A stretch of DNA of 64,000 nt, taken from Eisenbergiella tayi. GTDB taxonomy: Bacteria; Bacillota; Clostridia; Lachnospirales; Lachnospiraceae. Below, piece by piece: positions 26,899-35,143 of this stretch. Positions within the stretch are counted from its first letter, which is position 1, and each line of letters opens with the position of its first letter. Location of the stretch: the NCBI RefSeq assembly GCF_001881565.1, contig NZ_MPDJ01000001.1, forward strand, positions 251,966 through 315,965. Reading direction: 5' to 3'. Position numbers and translations under genes: made by a program. The notes under the pieces are model-generated. The model was not told where the DNA came from, ran no database searches, and worked only from the letters and a program-made list of their open reading frames with translations.

Positions 26899-26990
26899 CT
26901 TCATTCCTCCTTGAAATTGTGCTGCCCTCTATCCGGCAGCTAATGGATTACCTATGTTCATTACTGGTGATGATGTGTCCTGCATGAACT

Positions 26991-27043
26991 TGAATCGTTT
27001 CATTTTGTAATTAAACAATAACACCGCTGTCTGTAATTGTCAA
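26991..27043 (-). promoter_or_regulatory. Promoter with overlapping LacI-type operator
   Basis: On the minus strand TTGACA (27038-27043), 17 nt, TATTGT (27015-27020). The near-palindrome TGAAACGATTCA (26991-27002) sits 12 nt below the -10, at about +6 to +17, a roadblock position for a repressor. Confidence 0.65.
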
Positions 27044-27133
27044 CATGTTTTTTTATATTTTTTGTATAAAAATTATGTTTTTGGAAATCACCATATAAAA
27101 CCAATACAAATATTTGTGCATATTGAAAATTTA

Positions 27134-27189
27134 AAACGATTCATAACTTATTTTATAATATTTTTGCATTATTTTGTGAATCGATTCAC
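27134..27189. promoter_or_regulatory. Upstream LacI-type operators
   Basis: A perfect 14-bp palindrome GTGAATCGATTCAC lies at 27176-27189, and a half-type site AAACGATTCATA at 27134-27145. Both match the core of the operator at 26991-27002. Together the three sites could allow looping. The remaining 26905-27361 sequence is AT-rich with nothing else recognised. Confidence 0.6.
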
Positions 27190-27361
27190 TATTTTCTTAT
27201 TATTTTTCAGGTTATATACCGTCTTTTCACAAGGATACCAGATTACCACCTTCCTTCCTCTTCTGTTTCTTATCCTGCACAAAATAGACAATAGTGTTCT
27301 TGATTCCGGTTCATGGAAAATACATGAGATAAAAAAGATATGCTTTCAGAAATCAGACCGT

Positions 27362-27393
27362 GCAAAAAGGCGGCAGAAATGCCGCCTTTTTGC
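27362..27393 (-). terminator. Hairpin terminator after LacI gene
   Basis: A perfect 14-bp stem GCAAAAAGGCGGCA/TGCCGCCTTTTTGC with loop GAAA. The T run is inside the stem, as in many clostridial terminators. Confidence 0.85.
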
Positions 27394-27439
27394 ATAATAT
27401 CATACGATATAGCCACCGTTCTTAAAAACTAACATGATA

Positions 27440-28423
27440 TCAGGTAGTTTCGCGCCGAATCAAAGTAACCGGCAAGGTTGTCCGGTTTGGTACGATTTCC
27501 TTTCTTTCCGCCCGGATGAGCATCCGCACGGCCATCTCGGCCATTTCTCTCACCGGCTGGCGGATCGTGGTAATTCCCGGCGTCGTAAGAGAAGCAATAC
27601 TGCTGTCATCAAAGCCTACCAGCCGTATCTGCTCCGGTATCTTTATTCCTCTTTTGCTGCAGATCTGGATAACCTGAGCGGCAATGACGTCACTGCTGGC
27701 AAAAATTCCGTCAATCTCCGGAAACTCCGTCAGAATTTTTTCAATATAAGCATGATAATCCAGCGACGCATACAGCCTGGCATCAATTTCCTTCCCCGGA
27801 TCCAGGCAATGCAGCCCTTCCTGCCCGCAGAGTTCCATAAATCCCAGCGCCCTGTCGTCCGCGGGCATGGATACCGCATTTTCGCCGCTCAGATAAATCA
27901 CATTAGTGCATCCGCATTCCAGAAGGTGCTGTGCCGCCAAACGGCCTCCCTGGCGGTTATCGCACTCGACAGCGGAGGTTCCGTACTCCAGGAAACGCTC
28001 AATAGTCACCAGCGGCACATTCAGATCACGGAAGCGTTCGGTTTCCACACTGCCGCTGCAGAGAATAATCCCCGCTACACGGCTGGCTTTGCACATCTCC
28101 ATATATTCATCCTCTTTTTCATCCCTTTCCCTGGAATTAAAAAGCAGAAGCTTGTATCCGTTTTGGTAAGCCGCTGTTTCCAGACTGCTCAGCAGCCTGG
28201 CAAAATAAGGATGATCGATATGAGGAACGATTACACCTATGGTATTGGTTGTCTGTTTGGAAAGGGAACGTGCCAGCTCATTGGGCTGATAATTCAGCCT
28301 TTTCATGGCATCATAAACCTTTTCCCTTGTATTGCTGCTGATATACCCCCGATTATTCAATACCCGGGACACCGTACTGACAGTCAGCCCGGTCTCTTTT
28401 GCCACATCTTTCAGTGTTGCCAT
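27440..28423 (-). CDS. LacI family transcriptional regulator
   Basis: 327 aa from the second of two adjacent ATGs, which has better spacing (5 nt) to CGGAGG. Helix-turn-helix ATLKDVAKETGLTVSTVSRVLNNRGYIS at the N terminus and a sugar-binding core (TNTIGVIVPHIDHPYFARLLSSLE). It is a single-gene unit with its own promoter and terminator and no adjacent transporter on its strand, so its targets are unclear; the neighbouring sucrose-type operon 0.5 kb away already has its own LacI gene. It may sense a different sugar or act more globally. Confidence 0.93.
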   Translation of the reverse strand: MATLKDVAKETGLTVSTVSRVLNNRGYISSNTREKVYDAMKRLNYQPNELARSLSKQTTNTIGVIVPHIDHPYFARLLSSLETAAYQNGYKLLLFNSRERDEKEDEYMEMCKASRVAGIILCSGSVETERFRDLNVPLVTIERFLEYGTSAVECDNRQGGRLAAQHLLECGCTNVIYLSGENAVSMPADDRALGFMELCGQEGLHCLDPGKEIDARLYASLDYHAYIEKILTEFPEIDGIFASSDVIAAQVIQICSKRGIKIPEQIRLVGFDDSSIASLTTPGITTIRQPVREMAEMAVRMLIRAERKEIVPNRTTLPVTLIRRETT

Positions 28424-28494
28424 CATTGCCTCCGGTTTTACGTTTCATATTAATAACGTGCTGAAAAGTGATAACCTGTTCTACATCATAACTC

Positions 28495-28523
28495 ATTTTA
28501 CAGAATGGATACTCATTATTCAA
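28495..28523 (-). promoter_or_regulatory. Promoter of the orphan LacI gene
   Basis: On the minus strand TTGAAT (28518-28523), 17 nt, TAAAAT (28495-28500), about 70 nt before the start codon. Confidence 0.6.
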
Positions 28524-28602
28524 TAGGACATTTTGGGAAAAGCCGGCAGTCTGCATTTTTACAATTATTATGAAAGCATTTATTAAAATTCTGCCGCAGT
28601 AA

Positions 28603-28899
28603 TAAAAAAGCCGGATAAGTCATTTTCTGACTCATCCGGGCGTTATACTTGAAGGGATAGGGGCGTTCTTTCAGCTGTATCCTTCGGAGCGCCCCTCATT
28701 TTATGGTGATGATATCTTCGGGGGAGAAGATATCAGAAGGGGACATATCACAGTAAGACAAATATTTCATATATAAAAAGGGGGGGGTACCGAAGCCTGA
28801 AACCCTGCAGACACAAAGAAAAGGGAGGGGGAAAGAGTGTTCTGCAAGTCTGTCGCAACAGACAACGGTGTTTTTTATTGGGGGGGGTTGTCTTACTGT
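28603..28899 (-). ncRNA. Predicted C-rich structured small RNA (~297 nt)
   Basis: A leftward unit with no convincing ORF lies between a near-consensus promoter and an intrinsic terminator. The predicted 5' end starts ACAGUAAGACAA, which pairs perfectly with UUGUCUUACUGU (28750-28761). Inside are GUCUGU/ACAGAC and UGCAG-ACAC/GUGUCUGCA stems; below the closing stem are a perfect 9-bp GAUAUCUUC/GAAGAUAUC hairpin with a UCCCCC loop and a GGGGCG/CGCCCC hairpin. Two C8 tracts and a UUUCCCCCUCCC loop could pair with Shine-Dalgarno sequences. The terminator is CCGGATAAGTCA/TGACTCATCCGG plus six U. It does not match 6S, SRP, RNase P or tmRNA signatures that I know. Confidence 0.62.
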
Positions 28900-28905
28900 A
28901 CTTTG

Positions 28906-28934
28906 ATAATATCACGGCAATCCCAATATGTCAA
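28906..28934 (-). promoter_or_regulatory. Near-consensus sigma-A promoter of the small RNA
   Basis: On the minus strand TTGACA (28929-28934), 17 nt, TATTAT (28906-28911). It predicts a start at about 28899, exactly at the first base of the RNA's closing stem. Confidence 0.7.
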
Positions 28935-28973
28935 CCGGTTGATATACAAATCGTTAATATACACAAAATGCAG

Positions 28974-29019
28974 AAGGGATTCAGGAAAAATATAGTTTTT
29001 TTTCCGAATCCCTTTTTAC
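28974..29019 (+). terminator. Orphan rightward terminator-like hairpin
   Basis: AAGGGATTC and GGAAAAA pair with TTTTTCC and GAATCCCTT, followed by TTTTT. No rightward gene precedes it; it may stop read-through toward the AT-rich region or be left from a lost gene. Confidence 0.5.
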
Positions 29020-29503
29020 CCTTTTATAATTCAATGCCATGAAAAGCTTTGATTTCCAGCTTTTTTTGTGATCATTGCCAGCAAAGATTTTATGAAGCAA
29101 TATATGTCAACCGTTTGTTATATATGATTTTTCATTTGATACGATTCCAATCTCAGTCTTTCATACTGCTCACCGGGATCCTTGTGCGTATCGTACAGGC
29201 TGCTGATACCGATATCCAGATAGGGGGCTTCCTCCTTTTTTTATCCATCTGCAGCCGGTAAACCGGAATGGGGCATTGTCTATGTGATAGACAGCGCGTT
29301 CCCATGAAAAAGTTTACACAACGTTATGATATACATCATTTACAATGCAAATTATTGCAAGTTATATTTTATGAATAGAATCAGCTAAAATATTATATAT
29401 CAATGAAAATTGCTAAATATCTCCCTAAACTAACAGTAATTAGCCTATTCACAATTTCAAAATTTAACTTCATATAAGCATTCGCAAGTTAACGCAAGTT
29501 AAA
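29020..29503. other. AT-rich gene-free stretch
   Basis: No supported gene. On the minus strand an open frame of about 40 codons after a poly-A7 (29238 down to about 29119, reading KKEEAPYLDIGISSLYDT...) and an open frame before it in another phase look like a possible decayed gene, but I recognise no family. Confidence 0.4.
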
Positions 29504-29824
29504 TCATGCCCAATACGGAATATATTTCATATACCGAGGAGCTGTTGTATCATCAAGCGGCCGAAGTAATTGTGCTTCTACTGCATCCTTAATAATTCTG
29601 GAAGCTTTATAACTCTCTTTTATGGACAGACCAAACAAATTTCGAATAGTTGTATTATTAATTGCTTCATAGTTAACATACGCTAAACATGCCTGCATAT
29701 AGCAAGTTCTGATTCGATCCTCTTTTGTTGTCATATCAAATGCTACCTTTGCAAATAACACTGCCTCGTCTTTCACAAATCTCACATTTACATTTTCATC
29801 AAACGCCGCAAGGTATATTTTCAA
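29504..29824 (-). pseudogene. C-terminal remnant of an AlbA_2/RecG-like ATP-binding protein
   Basis: 106 codons open from a TTG that directly follows an in-frame TAG, with no ribosome site. The sequence reads like the tail of the AlbA_2-domain transcriptional regulator/RecG-like family: DMTTKEDRIRTCYMQACLAYV, NTTIRNLFGLSIKESYKASRIIKDA and the ending TTAPRYMKYIPYWA. Those proteins are normally about 400-500 aa, so only the last winged-helix part remains. Base composition is more AT-rich than the flanking genes. Probably a degraded remnant of an acquired gene; a truncated functional peptide cannot be excluded. Confidence 0.6.
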
Positions 29825-29846
29825 CTAAATAATGCTCTATAAAAAA

Positions 29847-30218
29847 TTAATGCTGCATCTGTGCATGCTCCTTCTTCAGTTCCTCAAACAGCTGCAGAGA
29901 ATTCCAGTTTTTGTTGGTTTCCGTCAAAACCGCCTTCAGCCCGACTCCGGCCAGTCCATTTTCCCGGAATGCCTTCAGCGTCTTGTCAATGTCATCCCCC
30001 ACGAAACCGGAGAATACCACCATCTCCTGTTCCATCCCCGGACCGTCATAACGCTTCCCCAGGGCAGGGCTTCCTTCCAGTCCCGCCAGGTATCCCAGGG
30101 TCATCCAATACTCCTGTCTTTCCACCACCCGGATTTCAAAGGGCAGCTTTTCCAGGGCCTTATGCACCTGTCCCAGACGTATTCCCTTAAACTCATATAA
30201 TAAAACCTTTTTTCCCAT
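29847..30218 (-). CDS. DUF3783 domain-containing protein
   Basis: 123 aa, cytosolic. It contains the ~70-residue DUF3783 pattern in the second half: MVVFSGFVGDDIDKTLKAFRENGLAGVGLKAVLTETNKNWNSLQLFEEL. The N-terminal part starts VLLYEFKGIRLGQVHKAL. The family is found in Firmicutes and its role is unknown to me. It follows the aldehyde dehydrogenase gene by 29 nt on the same strand and has AAAGGA before the ATG. Confidence 0.85.
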   Translation of the reverse strand: MGKKVLLYEFKGIRLGQVHKALEKLPFEIRVVERQEYWMTLGYLAGLEGSPALGKRYDGPGMEQEMVVFSGFVGDDIDKTLKAFRENGLAGVGLKAVLTETNKNWNSLQLFEELKKEHAQMQH

Positions 30219-30247
30219 TATCTTATCCTTTCACGCTGTTTTTCCCA

Positions 30248-31618
30248 CTACTTCAAAAACTTCCTGAGAAGCTTCTCTTTCCCTTTCGTATAAGGCATAT
30301 ACCGGATGGGCAGATCCATCCACGTCGATTTATTCACAATTGATTTCGCGTGGCTGAAGGTTTCAAAGCTCTTTTTTCCATGATAGGAGCCCATGCCGCT
30401 TGCGCCGACACCGCCGAAGCCCATCTGTGACGTAGCAAGATGGATTATCGTGTCATTGATACAGCCTCCGCCGAAGGAAAGGTTCTCTGTAATCCGATCT
30501 GCCGTTTCCCGGCTTCCGGTAAACAGGTAAAGGGCAAGGGGCTTCGGTCTGTCGGCCACAAACCGCTCCACCTCACTGATATCACGATAGGTGAGCACAG
30601 GAAGCACGGGGCCGAAAATTTCTTCCTGCATCACAGGAGCATCCGGGGCCACGTCCTTTAAGACCGTGGGTGCAATCTGCAGCGTTTCCCGTTTGCCGCA
30701 GCCGCCCGTAACTACGTTTTCGCCCTTTATGAGCCCCAGCACCCTGTCATAGTGTTTTTCATTGATCATCTTCGGATAATCCGGATTGCTGAAGGGCTGT
30801 TTTCCGATCATTTTATCGATCCATTTTTCCAGATATCCGATAAACTCGTCCTTTACCGCCTCATGTACAAAACAGTAATCCGGCGCCACACAGGTCTGGC
30901 CGCTGTTCAGGAATTTTCCGAAAACAAGCCGCTTCGCCGCAAGGGAAAGCTTCGCATCCCTCTCCACAATGCAGGGGCTTTTCCCTCCCAGCTCCAACGT
31001 GACCGGAGTCAGATGGGCCGCAGCCTTCTCCATCACCAGCCGGCCTACCGATACGCTTCCGGTAAAGAAAATATAATCAAATTCCTGCTCCAGCAGCTGT
31101 GTGTTTTCCTGTCTTCCGCCTTCCACAACAGCCACATATTCCGCGGGAAAGGCTTCCTCTATGATCTTTTTCAGGATGGCAGAGGTCGCAGGCGCATAAG
31201 CCGAGGGCTTGATGATGCAGCAGTTCCCCGCGGCAATGGCTCCTGCCGCAGGCTCAAGGGAGAGCATGAAAGGATAATTCCAGGGAGACATCACCAGCGC
31301 CACGCCATAGGGTTCCTGCACAATATAGCTTTTGGCATGGAATTGCGCCAGAGGGGTACGCACCTTTTTCGGACGGTTCCAGACGGCAGTATGCTTTATC
31401 AGAAAACGGATTTCGCTTAAGGTAAGTCCCACCTCTGTCATAAATCCTTCAAAAACAGACTTATGCAAGTCCGCCTTCAGTGCTTCTCCGATTTCCGCCT
31501 CATACTTTTCTATGGTATCCGCCAGCTTCTGCAGGGATGCGATTCGAAACGCCGTATCCTTCGTCCGTCCCGTACGGTAAAAATCATGCTGCCTTTGTAC
31601 CAGTTTATCTATTTCCAT
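30248..31618 (-). CDS. Aldehyde dehydrogenase (class 3-like)
   Basis: 456 aa, the length of class-3 or coniferyl-type ALDHs, which lack the N-terminal extension. Motifs: MSPWNYPFMLSLEPAAGAIAAGNCCIIKPS, FTGSVSVGRLVMEKAA (NAD binding), LELGGKSPCIV (general base Glu, about residue 208) and NSGQTCVAPDY (catalytic Cys, about 242), and EEIFGPVLPV. It oxidises long- or medium-chain or aromatic aldehydes to acids with NAD(P). The MocR-type regulator gene upstream on the same strand probably lies in the same unit. Confidence 0.94.
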   Translation of the reverse strand: MEIDKLVQRQHDFYRTGRTKDTAFRIASLQKLADTIEKYEAEIGEALKADLHKSVFEGFMTEVGLTLSEIRFLIKHTAVWNRPKKVRTPLAQFHAKSYIVQEPYGVALVMSPWNYPFMLSLEPAAGAIAAGNCCIIKPSAYAPATSAILKKIIEEAFPAEYVAVVEGGRQENTQLLEQEFDYIFFTGSVSVGRLVMEKAAAHLTPVTLELGGKSPCIVERDAKLSLAAKRLVFGKFLNSGQTCVAPDYCFVHEAVKDEFIGYLEKWIDKMIGKQPFSNPDYPKMINEKHYDRVLGLIKGENVVTGGCGKRETLQIAPTVLKDVAPDAPVMQEEIFGPVLPVLTYRDISEVERFVADRPKPLALYLFTGSRETADRITENLSFGGGCINDTIIHLATSQMGFGGVGASGMGSYHGKKSFETFSHAKSIVNKSTWMDLPIRYMPYTKGKEKLLRKFLK

Positions 31619-31649
31619 GAAATCCTCTCCTTTCTTTTACGTTTACACT

Positions 31650-33068
31650 CTACAGCACATCCTTCAGCAGTGCAATCCCCGCTTTTATCTCTTCCTTTTC
31701 CAGCCCTGCGTATCCCAGCAGCACCGTGGCTTCCGGCCGGCCGACAGGCTCCAGCGCCGCTTCATGAAGGCCGTAAAGACGTACGCCTTTTTCCTCCGCT
31801 TTCCGGATAAGGGCCTCCTCATCCGCCGGTTCCCTGGAAGTGAGCAATACGTGAAGGCCGGCATGCTCGCCTGAGAGCCGGTATTTTTTCAAAAAAGGAC
31901 GAAGCTCCTCCAGCAGAATATCGTGCTTTTCTTTGTAAACCTTCCTCATTTTATTCAAGTGACGCTCAAAAGCCCCGCTTCGTATGAATTCATTGAGCAC
32001 TGTCTGATCGATACGGGACACCGTGGAGGAAAAAAAAGCACATTCCTTTTCATACCGCTTCAGCAGAGCGGGAGGCAGCACCATATAACTCACACGGATC
32101 GCCGGGGCGACAGACTTGGAAAAGGTTCCTATATAAATCACCTTTCCTGCCGTATCAGAGGCCTGCAGAGACGGCACGGGCTTTCCCCGGTACCGGAATT
32201 CGCTGTCATAGTCGTCCTCAATCAAATATCTGTTTTTCTCTTCTGCCGCCCACTTCAAAAGCTCCATCCGCCTTCCGATAGGCATCACCACCCCTGTGGG
32301 ATACTGATGGGAAGGCATGACATAGGCTGCATCCGCCCCGCTCCCGGCAAGATCCTTTACGGAAATCCCGCTTTCATCCACCGGGACCGTCACCGTTCGG
32401 GCCGCGAAGGAAGAAAAAATACGATAAGCCCTCCGGTAAGACGGATTTTCAAATGCCACACAGATATCCTTTCCCAGAATATATTGAAGAAGCAGCAGCA
32501 GGTAATCATTACCCGCTCCGACAATGATCTGTTCCGGAGAGGCATTCACTCCTCTGGAGGAATGGAGGTACCTGCATATTGTCCGTCGGAAGTCCGCATC
32601 ACCCCGTGGTTCTCCCAGGGCAAACAGTTCTTTTCTGTCACCACTGAGTATCTCTCTCGTGATTTTCCGCCAGGTGCCGAAAGGGAACACACTCATATCT
32701 ATGGCATTCGGGGAAAAATCATAGGCATAGTTCTTTCCTGCCCCTTCTTTGGAGGGAATACCTGTCCCGGCAGCTTCCTCTTCTTTTTGCGACATATCCG
32801 TCATAATCTGGTAGAGTTCTTCCACCCGGCTTATATAATAGCCTCTGTACGCGGAGGATTCGATGTAACCTTCCGACAGCAGCTGCCCGTATGCCAGCTC
32901 CACCGTACTGCGCGCCACCTGGAGATATTCCGCCAGGGAACGCGTGGAGGGAAGCTTCTCTCCTGCCAGAAGCTTCCCCTCCTTAATTTCATCTCTGATG
33001 TATTCATATATCTGTTCATACAGATGTTTGCCGCCGTCATCCGACAGCTGAATAGCCAAATCATTCAT
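31650..33068 (-). CDS. MocR/GabR-type PLP-dependent transcriptional regulator
   Basis: 472 aa. N-terminal GntR winged helix (about residues 10-80: GEKLPSTRSLAEYLQVARSTVELAYGQLLSEGYIES), a linker, and an aminotransferase-I-like domain from about residue 115. The PLP site has YLIEDDYDSEFRYRG (Asp/Tyr) and the Schiff-base lysine in IGTFSKSVAPAIRVSY (about residue 315). MocR regulators sense amino compounds or PLP. The perfect palindrome at 33091-33110, between the glnS stop and this start, is a possible own operator. The aldehyde dehydrogenase downstream may be its target. Confidence 0.93.
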   Translation of the reverse strand: MNDLAIQLSDDGGKHLYEQIYEYIRDEIKEGKLLAGEKLPSTRSLAEYLQVARSTVELAYGQLLSEGYIESSAYRGYYISRVEELYQIMTDMSQKEEEAAGTGIPSKEGAGKNYAYDFSPNAIDMSVFPFGTWRKITREILSGDRKELFALGEPRGDADFRRTICRYLHSSRGVNASPEQIIVGAGNDYLLLLLQYILGKDICVAFENPSYRRAYRIFSSFAARTVTVPVDESGISVKDLAGSGADAAYVMPSHQYPTGVVMPIGRRMELLKWAAEEKNRYLIEDDYDSEFRYRGKPVPSLQASDTAGKVIYIGTFSKSVAPAIRVSYMVLPPALLKRYEKECAFFSSTVSRIDQTVLNEFIRSGAFERHLNKMRKVYKEKHDILLEELRPFLKKYRLSGEHAGLHVLLTSREPADEEALIRKAEEKGVRLYGLHEAALEPVGRPEATVLLGYAGLEKEEIKAGIALLKDVL

Positions 33069-33090
33069 GATTTATTTCCTGTTTCATAAC

Positions 33091-33110
33091 AGTTCAGGCA
33101 AGCCTGAACT
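33091..33110. promoter_or_regulatory. 20-bp palindrome AGTTCAGGC-N2-GCCTGAACT
   Basis: Nine-base arms with a 2-nt centre lie between glnS and the MocR gene, 23 nt before the MocR ATG. No T run follows, so an operator is more likely than a simple terminator. Confidence 0.5.
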
Positions 33111-33111
33111 A

Positions 33112-34782
33112 TTACCCTGTCACCTCTGCCTTGGGCAGCTTAAATGAACTCTTTAAAGAAACAACACGGTTGAAAACCGGCGCACCGGGCTTGGAATCCT
33201 TATAGTCCACACAGAAAAAGCCCTGTCTTACAAACTGGAAGCTTTCAAAGGCGGACGCCTCTTTCAGAGAGGGTTCCAGGTAGCACTCTTTCACCACCAG
33301 GGAATTGGGATTCAGGTTCAGGCTGCCGTCCTCGTTATAAACGCCCTTTTCTTCATCGATAATATTTTCATACAGGCGGACCTGCGCCTTAAAGGCCTCA
33401 CTTGCACATACCCAGTGTATGGTTCCTTTTACCTTGCGGGCATTGAAGCCGCTTCCGGATTTGGTTTCCGGATCGTAGGTGCAGTGAACCACGGTCACAT
33501 TGCCGTCCGCATCCTTTTCAAAACCGGTGCAGGTAACGAAATAAGCATTCATCAGGCGTACTTCATTGCCGGGGAACAGACGGAAATATTTTCTGGGAGG
33601 CTCTTCCATAAAGTCTTCCCTTTCAATATAGAGTTCCCTTCCGAAAGGTATCTGACGGCTTCCCAGTTCCTCATTTTCCAGGTTGTTGGGCGCCTCCAGC
33701 ATCTCGATCTGTCCGTCGGGATAGTTGTCAATCACCAGCTTAATGGGATCGATAACCGCCATCACCCGGGATCTCTTCAGCTTCAGATCCTCTCTGATAC
33801 AATATTCCAGCATTGCATAATCAACAGAGGAATTACTCTTGGATACACCGCAGAGATCCACAAACATCTGAATGGATTCCGGCGTAAAGCCTCTTCTTCT
33901 AAGGGCTGCCACAGATACCAGACGGGGATCATCCCAGCCGTCCACAATACCTTCTTCCACCAGCCTCTTGATATAACGCTTTCCGGTTACCACATTGGTA
34001 AGATACATTTTGGCAAACTCTATCTGCTTGGGAGGACGGGGATATTCCAGTTCCCTCACCACCCAGTCGTATAAAGGCCTGTGATCTTCAAATTCCAGCG
34101 TACAGATGGAATGAGTGATTCCTTCGATGGCATCTTCGATCGGATGGGCAAAATCATACATGGGATATATGCACCAGGTATCTCCCGTATTATGATGGCT
34201 CATATGGGCCACACGGTAAATGACCGGATCACGCATATTCATATTCGGAGAGGTCATGTCAATTCTGGCGCGCAGGACCTTTTCCCCGTCGGCATATACG
34301 CCCTCCTTCATTTTTTCAAATAATTCCAGATTCTCTTCCACGCTTCTTGCGCTTCCGGGATCCTCTTTTCCGGGTTCCGTCAACGTCCCTCTGTACTCGC
34401 GGATCTGCTCTGCCGAAAGGTCCGATACATAAGCCTTTCCTTTCCTGATAAGCTTTACAGCCGCTTCGTACATCTGCTCAAAATAATTGGAGGCAAAGAA
34501 AAGCCTGTCCTCCCAATCGGCGCCCAGCCACTTCACATCCTCTTTGATCGATTCCACAAATTCCTGCTTTTCCTTGGTCGGATTGGTATCGTCAAAACGA
34601 AGGTTGAACTTTCCGCCGTATTCCCTTGCAAGACCGGAGTTTAAAAGAATGCTCTTGGCATGTCCGATATGCAGATAGCCATTGGGCTCCGGCGGGAAAC
34701 GGGTATGCACTGTATCATATACACCCTCGGCCAGATCTTTATCAATAATCTGTTCAATAAAATTCTTGCTTATCTCACTCAT
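33112..34782 (-). CDS. glnS: Glutaminyl-tRNA synthetase
   Basis: 556 aa from the ATG before [12 protein letters not shown]; a longer in-frame start exists but extends beyond the family's N terminus. Class-I signatures: [19 protein letters not shown] with HIGH (about residue 40) and [34 protein letters not shown], and [15 protein letters not shown] as the KMSKS-region equivalent. The C-terminal beta-barrel anticodon-binding domain follows ([19 protein letters not shown] onward). It charges tRNA-Gln directly. Many Clostridia use GatCAB instead, but Lachnospiraceae often have this gene. No T-box leader is visible upstream. Confidence 0.97.
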   Translation of the reverse strand: MSEISKNFIEQIIDKDLAEGVYDTVHTRFPPEPNGYLHIGHAKSILLNSGLAREYGGKFNLRFDDTNPTKEKQEFVESIKEDVKWLGADWEDRLFFASNYFEQMYEAAVKLIRKGKAYVSDLSAEQIREYRGTLTEPGKEDPGSARSVEENLELFEKMKEGVYADGEKVLRARIDMTSPNMNMRDPVIYRVAHMSHHNTGDTWCIYPMYDFAHPIEDAIEGITHSICTLEFEDHRPLYDWVVRELEYPRPPKQIEFAKMYLTNVVTGKRYIKRLVEEGIVDGWDDPRLVSVAALRRRGFTPESIQMFVDLCGVSKSNSSVDYAMLEYCIREDLKLKRSRVMAVIDPIKLVIDNYPDGQIEMLEAPNNLENEELGSRQIPFGRELYIEREDFMEEPPRKYFRLFPGNEVRLMNAYFVTCTGFEKDADGNVTVVHCTYDPETKSGSGFNARKVKGTIHWVCASEAFKAQVRLYENIIDEEKGVYNEDGSLNLNPNSLVVKECYLEPSLKEASAFESFQFVRQGFFCVDYKDSKPGAPVFNRVVSLKSSFKLPKAEVTG

Positions 34783-34893
34783 GCTCTTTTTCCCGCCTTC
34801 CTCAGCTCTCCTGCACATATCCTGTGCGAGCTCCCGGTTTATTCATATCAGGCGGGTTCTCCCTCCTTGAACCTTACTTTATTAATAAAAACT

Positions 34894-34922
34894 ATCTTAT
34901 CACAAGTATTCGGAATACGCAA
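34894..34922 (-). promoter_or_regulatory. Promoter of glnS
   Basis: On the minus strand TTGCGT (34917-34922), 17 nt, TAAGAT (34894-34899), about 110 nt before the start codon. The rest of 34783-35143 holds no other feature I can support except a TATAAT (35085-35090) that may serve the rightward DUF975 gene. Confidence 0.5.
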
Positions 34923-35143
34923 AGAAAAAATACGGGAAACCCCTGTTTTTTAGGCTTTTTGTCCGAATCCGGCTAACGGCCACCTGCGAGATTTATCTGC
35001 CGCATTTTTACAATCGTAAATATGATTAAATTTTAATTATTTTAAAATTTCCGTTTCATTATGGCGTATCTTCCTTTATAGTGTTATAATACTTCCATAT
35101 TTCAAAAAACCAGATTACATTCTTTTTGAGGAGGATACTTGAT

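Noticed and set aside
28780..28887. Two G8 tracts as phase-variation switches
   Set aside because: They lie in no coding frame or core promoter; they are better explained as C8 tracts in the predicted RNA.
28740..28900. Remnant of a known housekeeping RNA (tmRNA, SRP RNA, 6S, RNase P)
   Set aside because: None of the conserved cores I know from these RNAs is present; the region reads better as an independent small RNA.
29049..29261. Rightward open frame of about 70 codons
   Set aside because: No ribosome site and hydrophobic low-quality sequence; the opposite strand looks more like decayed coding sequence.
34783..35143. Possible T-box leader for glnS
   Set aside because: No AGGGTGGNACCGCG-type antiterminator signature or specifier stem is present on the minus strand.
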